Below, piece after piece: positions 7,967-14,355 of a stretch of DNA of 33,355 bases (position 1 is the stretch's first letter; each line of letters opens with the position of its first letter). Below the pieces are notes generated by a model. That model made no database searches and was not told the origin of the DNA. It saw nothing but the letters and a program-made list of their open reading frames with translations. Made by a program: the position numbers and the translations under genes. The DNA comes from Tardiphaga sp. (GTDB taxonomy: Bacteria; Pseudomonadota; Alphaproteobacteria; Rhizobiales; Xanthobacteraceae), in contig JASBVG010000076.1 of NCBI GenBank assembly GCA_030147505.1, positions 1 to 33,355 on the forward strand. Reading direction: 5' to 3'.

Positions 7967-8043
7967 CTATAAATCCATATTCTGATAAAGCTTTATAACA
8001 AATCAATTACGTTCAATAACAATTTTAGTTTCGAAGGACTCCC
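7967..8043. promoter_or_regulatory. AT-rich intergenic patch with a 12-bp palindrome
   Basis: This stretch has roughly one quarter G+C in a genome near two thirds. It holds the perfect palindrome ATAAAGCTTTAT (7985-7996) and runs such as AACAATTTTAG. It lies between the minus-strand micro-gene and the plus-strand HAD gene, so it probably carries their divergent promoters. AT-rich DNA like this is also what H-NS-type proteins bind. Confidence 0.5.
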
Positions 8044-8150
8044 ATGCGCTCGACACATAGAACGGTCCGATCGCGCATTCTTGGACCGTCACGAAGCCGT
8101 GCTAGCTTCGTACGCTCAAAATCGCACACGTCATTCGGAATTGAACACGC

Positions 8151-8786
8151 ATGAATTCATCCGCTCCGGCCGTCGACGCACACTCCATCGATGCTCTGCT
8201 GTTCGATCTCGGCCGCGTCGTACTCGATATCGACTTCACGCGCGTTCTGCAGGTTTGGTCAGATCACTCCGGCCGCACGTCGGAGGACATCGTCAGCCGC
8301 TTTTCGCGCGGCGACGTGTACATGCGTCATGAACGTGGGGAGATCTCAGACGACGCCTTCTTCGCGCATCTGCGCGAAACGCTGGATATCGATCTGACGC
8401 CTGCGCAATTCCTCGACGGCTGGAATGCAATTTTCGTCGGCGAGATGCCGGGCATCGCGGAATTGCTCCCCCGTGCCGCCAGGTGCTGGCCTCTCTACGC
8501 CTTCTCCAACACCAATCCGGCGCATGTCACGCATTTCTCGACGCGTCATGCTGAACTGCTCGGGCAATTTCGCGGCGTGTACCTGTCGTCGTCGATTGGC
8601 ATGCGCAAGCCGGACCCGGAGAGCTTCGATCACGTCGTGGCAGAAATCGGCGTGCCGGCCGAACGCATCCTGTTCTTCGACGATCTCATCGACAACATCG
8701 ACGGCGCGCGCGCACGCGGCTTGCAGGCCGTACACGTCACTTCGGCCGACACAGTGGCCGACACGCTGAAGGCTCTCGGAATCTAG
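8151..8786 (+). CDS. HAD-superfamily phosphatase, YihX-like
   Basis: A 211-residue haloacid-dehalogenase family hydrolase. The wording FDLGRVVLDIDFTRVLQVWSD (18-38) closely follows E. coli YihX, a sugar-phosphate (alpha-D-glucose-1-phosphate) phosphatase, including the later HERGEISDDAF stretch (60-70). Motif I has the nucleophile D19 but Gly21 where many HADs have the acid/base Asp, which is normal for the YihX branch. Motif II is S119-N120 (FSNTN), motif III K153 (GMRKPD), motif IV D177-D178 (FFDD). The cap is of the small helical C1 type. Substrate cannot be read from sequence. A short frame with a good ribosome-binding site ends at the overlap ATGA with this start. It converges on cbtA with a 21-bp gap. 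Confidence 0.85.
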   Translation: MNSSAPAVDAHSIDALLFDLGRVVLDIDFTRVLQVWSDHSGRTSEDIVSRFSRGDVYMRHERGEISDDAFFAHLRETLDIDLTPAQFLDGWNAIFVGEMPGIAELLPRAARCWPLYAFSNTNPAHVTHFSTRHAELLGQFRGVYLSSSIGMRKPDPESFDHVVAEIGVPAERILFFDDLIDNIDGARARGLQAVHVTSADTVADTLKALGI

Positions 8787-8807
8787 ATACGACCGACCAA
8801 AGAGCTC

Positions 8808-9557
8808 TCAGGCGCGCGCGAGGCGCCGATAGGCGATGCTGGTGAGAACACCCAGCAATGCCCAGAAGACCAGCCCGGTCAGTACGGCCGCCACGACGAA
8901 ACCGTGCGCCAGCGTCTCCGGTACATCGGTGTGACCGACCGGCGCCTGCGGCGCTCCGACCAGATGCGGCAGCACGATCAGGCCAAGGCCGAGCAGCGCC
9001 GCCCAGGACGCTTTCCGGAACACCAGCAGAGCAAGGCCGGCGGCGGTGGCGCCGGCGGTGGCGATCCACCAGGTCTGGCGCAGCGTCAGATCGGCCACGG
9101 GCTGGCCGGGCACCTCTGGCGGCAAGCCAAGGCCCGGCGCCGCCACGAAGACGACAAAACCGCCGAGACCCCAGAACAGGCCTTCACGCCAAGTCACCGG
9201 CCGACCGCGCAGCGCAAAGATCCCAGCAAGCAACAGCGCAAAGCCGATAGCCGTCAGAACATTGGCGCCAGCGGTGAAGGCATTGCGCTGGAAACCCTCT
9301 TCGGGTTCCCATTCGGTGCCGTGATCATGGGCCGCCGCGGCGTGCTGCTGGCTACCATGATCGTGGCCGGAAGCAGCAGCAGGCGCAGGTGCCGGCGATG
9401 CGACGGGTGCTGCCGCAGGCGCCTCGGCCTTCTTTTCATAGACTTCGGCCTGCTGGATCAGCTTGACGGTGCCGACCATCTGCACGGCGGTCGTCACCGC
9501 GCCAGCGACAACACCGGCGAGCACCGCCGAGAACACGATCGAACGAAAAACGGACAT
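8808..9557 (-). CDS. cbtA: Cobalt transporter subunit CbtA
   Basis: CbtA is the large membrane subunit of a predicted cobalt uptake system in alphaproteobacteria. The 249-residue protein has one N-terminal helix (about 5-28, FRSIVFSAVLAGVVAGAVTT) and then an Ala/Pro linker with histidine clusters (HDHG at 65-68 and 77-80), which could collect metal ions. Four or five further helices follow (about 96-116, 126-142, 164-181, 187-200, 218-242). The TWREGLFWGLGGF...PGLGLPPEVPG segment (122-151) is characteristic of the family. It lies 31 bp downstream of cbtB on the same strand. Confidence 0.88.
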   Translation of the reverse strand: MSVFRSIVFSAVLAGVVAGAVTTAVQMVGTVKLIQQAEVYEKKAEAPAAAPVASPAPAPAAASGHDHGSQQHAAAAHDHGTEWEPEEGFQRNAFTAGANVLTAIGFALLLAGIFALRGRPVTWREGLFWGLGGFVVFVAAPGLGLPPEVPGQPVADLTLRQTWWIATAGATAAGLALLVFRKASWAALLGLGLIVLPHLVGAPQAPVGHTDVPETLAHGFVVAAVLTGLVFWALLGVLTSIAYRRLARA

Positions 9558-9588
9558 GATTCTTCAGCGGCGCTATCAGTCGACAGGA

Positions 9589-9771
9589 TCAGTGGCAGGG
9601 GAAGGCGTTGGCGTGGCGCACGTCATGCGCCGCGTTATGAACCGCGCTGATATGCGAGAAGCCGACCACGCCGACGATGAACAGCCCGAGCGCCATGGCA
9701 AGAACGGCCTGCACAACGACATTCACGTCGATCGAGGCGGTGGAGAGCTGGGCGGTCTGGGTCTGCTGCAT
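9589..9771 (-). CDS. cbtB: Cobalt transporter subunit CbtB
   Basis: CbtB is a small partner of CbtA. This 60-residue protein has a short polar N-terminus, one membrane helix (about 17-38, VVVQAVLAMALGLFIVGVVGF) and the C-terminal metal-binding-like sequence HNAAHDVRHANAFPCH, rich in His and ending in Cys-His. A GAGGA site precedes the ATG by five bases. It sits between cbtA (31 bp) and an unknown small gene (27 bp), which suggests one operon. The gene is often under a cobalamin riboswitch in related bacteria; none fits in the 27-bp gap here. Confidence 0.9.
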   Translation of the reverse strand: MQQTQTAQLSTASIDVNVVVQAVLAMALGLFIVGVVGFSHISAVHNAAHDVRHANAFPCH

Positions 9772-9798
9772 GGGATTCCTCGTCAGTTGGGAGTCAGT

Positions 9799-10152
9799 TT
9801 AGCCGCTTTGTTCCTGCGATGCGACCGCCAATTTCGCCATGGCACGGGCGAGGTCGCGGCTGGTGAGGTGCAGATTGGCATCAACCGTGAGGCCCGCGCG
9901 GGCGATCTTGGCGAGGGCCGCGACTTGGAACGCGGATTTCTCCGCGTGGAAAAACGCCGCACACTCTTCCGGCGTCGGCATGCGCCTGAGCAGCGTCCGG
10001 AACGCATGCCGATGCACCATACAGGTGCCGACATGCCCCTCCGGCCGAAAAGACAGCGCGTCGACATCGGTGCGCCACCTCACCGATGCGTCCGTCGCCG
10101 CTCCGTCTGATCCGCAGCCCTGCATTCTTGGCCTCACCCGATACGTCGTCAT
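9799..10152 (-). CDS. Unknown small protein linked to cbtBA
   Basis: I do not recognise the family. The best-supported part is the last 94 residues, which begin VRWRTDVDALSFRPEGHVGTC and continue through MVHRHAFRTLLRRMPTPEECAAFF, a helix ending in FQVAALAKIARAG, and NLHLTSRDLARAMAKL. This looks like a compact soluble domain with conserved-looking His, Cys and Arg. The start is uncertain: ATG 10152 gives 117 residues, GTG 10083 gives 94, and the frame stays open to ATG 10221 inside the GbsR operator. No strong ribosome-binding site marks any of these. It lies 27 bp upstream of cbtB and is divergent from the GbsR-like gene, so it may act with the cobalt transporter. Confidence 0.6.
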   Translation of the reverse strand: MTTYRVRPRMQGCGSDGAATDASVRWRTDVDALSFRPEGHVGTCMVHRHAFRTLLRRMPTPEECAAFFHAEKSAFQVAALAKIARAGLTVDANLHLTSRDLARAMAKLAVASQEQSG

Positions 10153-10184
10153 GACACAGCGCCACGCAGCAGCCAAACCGGCGC

Positions 10185-10213
10185 TTGACTCACGATCCGT
10201 TACATCTGATATT
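10185..10213 (+). promoter_or_regulatory. Likely promoter of the GbsR-like gene
   Basis: TTGACT (10185-10190) and GATATT (10208-10213) are 17 bp apart, a good sigma-70-type pair. A start about seven bases after the -10 falls at or next to the A of the ATG (10220), so the transcript would be leaderless. Confidence 0.5.
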
Positions 10214-10228
10214 TCTGTCATGACAGAA
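10213..10228. promoter_or_regulatory. Perfect 16-bp operator-like palindrome
   Basis: TTCTGTCATGACAGAA is a perfect 16-bp palindrome centred on the start codon of the GbsR-like gene and directly abutting its -10 element. Its symmetry and position suit a dimeric winged-helix repressor that blocks its own promoter, and the site is placed to affect the divergent cbt-side gene too. That the GbsR-like protein binds it is inference. Confidence 0.6.
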
Positions 10229-10774
10229 TTTACAGACAAGAAGCTTTCTCCCGCCATCGAACGGTTCATCCTGCATTGGGGCGACATGGGCGAGGAATGG
10301 GGCGTCAATCGCTCGGTGAGCCAGATCCACGGCCTGCTCTATGTGTCCGAGGCCCCGCTCACCGCGGAGGATATCGCCGAGCAGCTAGGCCTCGCACGCT
10401 CCAACGTCTCCAACTCGCTCAAGGAACTCCTCAGTTGGAATCTGATCCGGCGCATTCCGATCAAGGGCGATCGCCGCGATCATTTCGAAGCCGAAACCGA
10501 CATATGGGAAATCGCCGCGCGCATCGCCGCGGGCCGCAAGCAGCGCGAGATCGATCCTGCGGTGGAAGCGCTGCGGGCCTGCATGGCCGATGCAGCAAGC
10601 GACCCGCAGATCAGCCCGGTCGCTAGCAAGCGCCTCAAGGCCATGCTCGACTTCACCGAAACCGTAGACGGCTGGTTCACCCAGATGCTGAAGGTCCCGC
10701 GCCCGAAGCTGATCGCATTGATGCGGCTGGGCGCAAGGATCGTCAGCTTCCTGCCGGTCGGAAAGAACAACTAG
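10220..10774 (+). CDS. GbsR/MarR-type transcriptional regulator
   Basis: A 184-residue winged-helix regulator. LSPAIERFILHWGDMGEEWGVNRSVSQIHGLLY (9-41) is the typical GbsR-branch opening. The reading head is about 45-85 (LTAEDIAEQLGLARSNVSNSLKELLSWNLIRRI), with a beta wing around KGDRRDHFEAE; the rest is a helical dimerisation domain. GbsR relatives often repress osmolyte or membrane-related genes; the ligand here is unknown. I chose ATG 10220 because family members start just before this motif; there is no Shine-Dalgarno sequence, in line with leaderless translation. It is followed by DUF4166 (22 bp) and the membrane epimerase, and is divergent from the cobalt-side operon. Confidence 0.88.
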   Translation: MTEFTDKKLSPAIERFILHWGDMGEEWGVNRSVSQIHGLLYVSEAPLTAEDIAEQLGLARSNVSNSLKELLSWNLIRRIPIKGDRRDHFEAETDIWEIAARIAAGRKQREIDPAVEALRACMADAASDPQISPVASKRLKAMLDFTETVDGWFTQMLKVPRPKLIALMRLGARIVSFLPVGKNN

Positions 10775-10796
10775 CCATCGATCAAAAGTGCATCAC

Positions 10797-11465
10797 ATGG
10801 GACTGCAAGGAAACGCCCTCAACGTCCTCCCCGCCGATAATTCCGGCTCTGCCGAGGTACATGACCTGCGCTTTCGCGCATTGTTGTCAGATGCCGCGTG
10901 GCAGACGCTGTCACCGGCGATCCGGCAGCGCTTCTCGAAGCGGCTCGCCGACGGCAAGACCGCGACTTATGTCGGTGAAATCGCCGAAGCCCATTTCAGC
11001 CGTCTCGGCTGGTGGCTCGCCCAGGCCTCGCGGTTGATCGGTGGCCCGCTGCCCACAGGCACCGATGCGGGCGTCCCCGGCATCGTCACGGTGACCGAAG
11101 ACATGGCGACTGGCGGCCAGATCTGGAGCCGCATCTATACCCGCCGCCACGATTTCCCGCAGGTGATCCATTCATCGAAGCGTTTCGCGGGGCCGACCGG
11201 CCTGGAAGAATATATCGGCCGCGGTATCGCGATTGCGCTGCATGTATCCGCCGAGAATGGCGCATTGGTCTTCACCAGCGCCACCTATCTGCTGCAGATC
11301 GGCCCGTTCCGGGTGCGACTTCCGGACTGGCTCACTCCCGGCAGGCTGACTGTCACGCATGAGGATGTCGGCACCGACCGTTTCCGCTTCGGCCTGCAAC
11401 TCCTCCATCCGCTGTTCGGTGTGCTGATCCGGCAATCAGCCGTATTTCGCGAGGCTTCGCTATGA
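10797..11465 (+). CDS. DUF4166 domain protein
   Basis: A 222-residue protein whose body resembles the DUF4166 family: LRFRALLSDAAWQTLSPAIRQRFSKRL at the start, then GEIAEAHFSRLGWWLAQASRLIGGPLP, a strand-rich core with WSRIYTRRHDFPQVIHSSKRF, and LPDWLTPGRLTVTHEDVGTDRFRFGLQLLHPLFGVLIRQ near the end (fragments given, not continuous). In other bacteria the domain is found alone or fused to NAD(P)-binding domains; its biochemical role is unknown. ATG 10797 is preferred; GTG 10788 is in frame. There is no good ribosome-binding site, so it may be read by coupling. Its stop overlaps the next start (ATGA at 11462-11465), a sign of tight functional pairing. Confidence 0.78.
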   Translation: MGLQGNALNVLPADNSGSAEVHDLRFRALLSDAAWQTLSPAIRQRFSKRLADGKTATYVGEIAEAHFSRLGWWLAQASRLIGGPLPTGTDAGVPGIVTVTEDMATGGQIWSRIYTRRHDFPQVIHSSKRFAGPTGLEEYIGRGIAIALHVSAENGALVFTSATYLLQIGPFRVRLPDWLTPGRLTVTHEDVGTDRFRFGLQLLHPLFGVLIRQSAVFREASL

Positions 11466-12910
11466 CGTCATCACTGTTATGGACCCTGATCGCCATTCAG
11501 ATCGCCATGGGCGCGTTCGATACTTTCTATCATCACGAAATGACCGAGCGCCTGGCGTGGCGCCCCTCGCAGAGCCACGAGCTGGTGCTGCATGGCATCC
11601 GCAATTTCTTCTACGCTCTTCTGTTCCTGACACTCGGCTGGGCCGAAGTTCACGGCAACTGGGCGCTTGTGATCATTGCGATCCTGCTGGTCGAGGTGGT
11701 GATCACACTGATGGATTTCGTTGAGGAGGACATGAGCCGGAAGCTTCCCGCCAGCGAACGCATCAACCACACGCTTCTTGCACTCAATTACGGCGGCATT
11801 CTCGTCCTTATCCTGCCGGTGCTGATCGCATGGAGCGAACGCGACAGCGCCATCGTGCCGGCCTTTTATGGCTTCTGGAGCATCCTGTCCGCCCTGGCTG
11901 CATTCGGCGTCGCGGTCTTCGGCGTGCGTGACCTGATCGCATCCCGCCGCGTCTTGCGGCTGGTCGGCGACGATGCGACGGGGCTGATTGAAGGCCTGCC
12001 GCCGGAGCAGACGATCCTCGTCACCGGCGCCACCGGATTTGTCGGCCGGCGGCTGGTGGCGGCCCTGACCGCGGCAGGACATCACGTCATCGCGCTGGTC
12101 CGCGATCCCGCGAAGGCCGATCACTTGAAGCCGCCGATCATGCTGATCACGGCGTTAGACCAATTGTCCACCGTGGTCCGTATCGACGCCATCGTCAACC
12201 TTGCCGGCGAGCCGATCAGCAACGGTCTCTGGACCACCGCCAAGCGCCACAAGATAGTGGCATCGCGGATCGACATGACTAACGATCTCGTCGATCTGAT
12301 CGCGCGGCTAGCCTCGAAGCCGGCGGTCATGATCAGCGGCTCGGCGATCGGCTGGTACGGCATTCGCGACGATCAGCCTCTGACCGAAGACTCCGATGGC
12401 CGCGCCTCGTTCAGTCACGAGCTATGCGATGCCTGGGAAAAGGCGGCAGCGCGGGCGACTGCCTATGGCGTCCGCATCGTCATGCTGCGGATCGGACTCG
12501 TGCTGGGGACCGAGGGCGGCATTCTCACCCGCATGTTGACGCCGTTCGAATTTGGACTCGGCGGTCCGTTCGGATCGGGCCGGCAATGGATGTCATGGAT
12601 CGAACGCGACGATCTGATCCGACTGATCGCCCATGCCCTGTCACACCCCGAACTCTCCGGTTCGCTCAATGCCACCGCCCCGGTTCCGCTAACAAATGCC
12701 GACTTCACCAGCGAACTTGCCCGCAGTCTGCATCGTCCAGCCATTTTCCGCGTGCCGGCGAATCTGCTGCATGGCCTCGCCGGCGCCTTCGCCGACGAAC
12801 TGCTGCTTGGTGGCCAGCGGGTGCTGCCACAGCGCGCTTTGGAGAGCGGCTTCGTTTTCCAGCATGCCACACTTCCAAGCGCGTTCCGGACGATACTTGG
12901 AACGCGCTAA
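11462..12910 (+). CDS. Membrane-anchored TIGR01777-type epimerase (fusion)
   Basis: A 482-residue two-part protein. Residues 1-160 hold about five membrane helices (4-20, 48-62, 66-84, 105-124, 135-157), with short charged loops such as YHHEMTERLAWRPSQSHE (23-40). From about 183 it is an extended short-chain dehydrogenase/epimerase of the TIGR01777 (YfcH-like) family: NAD(P)-binding TGATGFVGRRL (188-198), the VNLAGEPI stretch (245-252), SGSAIGWYG (292-300), and the C-terminal DUF1731-like part (about 428-480) with LLGGQRVLPQRALESGF. Stand-alone YfcH-type proteins are soluble and about 300 residues, so the membrane part is an added domain. It overlaps the DUF4166 gene by four bases. The substrate is unknown; a membrane lipid or lipid-linked substrate is possible. 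Confidence 0.85.
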   Translation: MTSSLLWTLIAIQIAMGAFDTFYHHEMTERLAWRPSQSHELVLHGIRNFFYALLFLTLGWAEVHGNWALVIIAILLVEVVITLMDFVEEDMSRKLPASERINHTLLALNYGGILVLILPVLIAWSERDSAIVPAFYGFWSILSALAAFGVAVFGVRDLIASRRVLRLVGDDATGLIEGLPPEQTILVTGATGFVGRRLVAALTAAGHHVIALVRDPAKADHLKPPIMLITALDQLSTVVRIDAIVNLAGEPISNGLWTTAKRHKIVASRIDMTNDLVDLIARLASKPAVMISGSAIGWYGIRDDQPLTEDSDGRASFSHELCDAWEKAAARATAYGVRIVMLRIGLVLGTEGGILTRMLTPFEFGLGGPFGSGRQWMSWIERDDLIRLIAHALSHPELSGSLNATAPVPLTNADFTSELARSLHRPAIFRVPANLLHGLAGAFADELLLGGQRVLPQRALESGFVFQHATLPSAFRTILGTR

Positions 12911-13010
12911 CATAGGGCGATTACGATCACGATAAACCTCGCCGACGGATTTTGCCTCCCCCGGTCTACTCCGCTATGACGAGATTTCACTTCATGTCGG
13001 AGACTCGCCA

Positions 13011-14216
13011 ATGGCCTTGATGCCGTTTGCTGATGCCATGGCTGCAATTTTGAGCGGCTCAGCGGCACTGCCCGAGGAAATGGCCGCGCTAGAGGATGCG
13101 TTTCACCGCGTGCTGGCGCGCGACATCGCTTCGCTGCGGACGCAGCCGCCGGAGGCGATGTCGGCGATGGATGGCTATGCTGTGCCTGCGGCAGATGCGA
13201 CGCCGGGCGCCAGGCTGAAGGTGATCGGCGAGATTTCCGCGGGCAAGCCATTCGACCGCGCCCTCGCCGCCGGAGAAGCCGCGCGCATCTTCACCGGTGG
13301 CGTAGTGCCGAACGGCGCCGACGGCATCGTCATCCAGGAGGACACGAGGCGCGACGGCGACATGGTCACCATCAACGAAGCCGCCATCGTTGGCAAACAC
13401 ATCCGCCCGGCCGGGGTGGACTTCAAACAAGGCGACGTGCTGCTGCGCGCAGGCATCCGCCTCACCGATCGCGATCTCGCCCTCGCCGCCGGCATGAACC
13501 ATCCGGCGCTGCCCGTGCATCGCCGTCCGGTGGTCGCCATGCTCGCCACCGGCGACGAACTGGTGATGCCGGGCGTAACACCCGGCCCCGGCCAGATCGT
13601 GCTCTCCAACGGCTTCGCCCTGCGCGCGCTGGCGCGTGCCGAAGGCGCAGACGTGATCGATCTCGGCATCGCCCGCGACACGCTGGACTCGACCACGGCG
13701 GCGATCCGGCGCGCTATCGATCTCAATGTCGATGTTCTCATCACCACCGGCGGGGCTTCGGTGGGCGATCACGATCTCGTACAGCAGTCGCTTGTCGAGG
13801 CCGGAGTCGAGATGTCGTTCTGGAAGATCGCGATGCGGCCGGGCAAGCCGATGATGCACGGCCGCCGCGGCGCCATGCGGGTGATCGGCCTGCCCGGCAA
13901 TCCCGTCTCATCCTATGTCTGCGGCTTCCTTTTCATGGTGCCGCTGCTGCGCGCGCTGTCGGGCCGGAACGAAGTCCAGCATGTTCGCGAAGCTGCCATC
14001 CTTGGCCGCGAGCTCGCAGCCAATGACCACCGCGAGGACTATCTCCGTACGCGCCTGGCATGGCTGGATGACAAGTTGGTCGCGACACCGGTCCTGAAAC
14101 AGGACTCTTCGCTGCTCGCCAATCTCGCCATCGCCGAAGGCCTGCTGGTTCGCCCGCCGCATGCCGCGGCCGCGAAAACCGGCGATCCCTGCGAAATCAT
14201 TCGTCTTCCGACCTAG
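13011..14216 (+). CDS. moeA: Molybdopterin molybdenumtransferase MoeA
   Basis: MoeA inserts molybdate into adenylylated molybdopterin, the final step of molybdenum cofactor synthesis. The 401-residue protein has the four-domain family pattern: SAMDGYA (51-57), GKPFDRALAAGEAARIFTGG region (79-97), the molybdopterin-binding TTGGASVGDHD (245-255), MRPGKP (275-280) and GLPGNPVSS (293-301), and a C-terminal beta domain. CGGAG lies eight bases before the ATG. It is normally the neighbour of moaC; here the two are separated by the accessory insert ending at the epimerase gene 100 bp upstream, so moeA must have its own promoter or read-through from that insert. Confidence 0.97.
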   Translation: MALMPFADAMAAILSGSAALPEEMAALEDAFHRVLARDIASLRTQPPEAMSAMDGYAVPAADATPGARLKVIGEISAGKPFDRALAAGEAARIFTGGVVPNGADGIVIQEDTRRDGDMVTINEAAIVGKHIRPAGVDFKQGDVLLRAGIRLTDRDLALAAGMNHPALPVHRRPVVAMLATGDELVMPGVTPGPGQIVLSNGFALRALARAEGADVIDLGIARDTLDSTTAAIRRAIDLNVDVLITTGGASVGDHDLVQQSLVEAGVEMSFWKIAMRPGKPMMHGRRGAMRVIGLPGNPVSSYVCGFLFMVPLLRALSGRNEVQHVREAAILGRELAANDHREDYLRTRLAWLDDKLVATPVLKQDSSLLANLAIAEGLLVRPPHAAAAKTGDPCEIIRLPT

Positions 14217-14355
14217 CCGAATACCACGAACTGACACGGTCGCAAGGCGTTACCCGACCGCACATAGCTCCTTATAGATCCCGCCTGCTCTCGGTCACCA
14301 AGTTGTCACGTAACGCGGCGACAGAGAGCACAGACAACAGATTCGGTGCCCGTTC
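14217..14355 (+). promoter_or_regulatory. Spacer upstream of the decarboxylase
   Basis: A 139-bp gap between moeA and the decarboxylase gene. It probably carries the latter's promoter, but I could not assign clear -35 and -10 elements, and no good ribosome-binding site precedes the ATG at 14356. Confidence 0.3.

Noticed and set aside
7582..7998. Plus-strand 138-codon frame and minus-strand 116-codon frame (7656-8006) in the gap upstream of the H-NS-like gene
   Set aside because: Both have unbiased codon use and cross the promoter region and the AT-rich patch. The 48-codon frame in the third phase is much more protein-like.
9772..9798. Cobalamin riboswitch before cbtB
   Set aside because: The gap is only 27 bp, and I saw no B12-box-like sequence in the wider 9772-10220 interval, most of which is coding.
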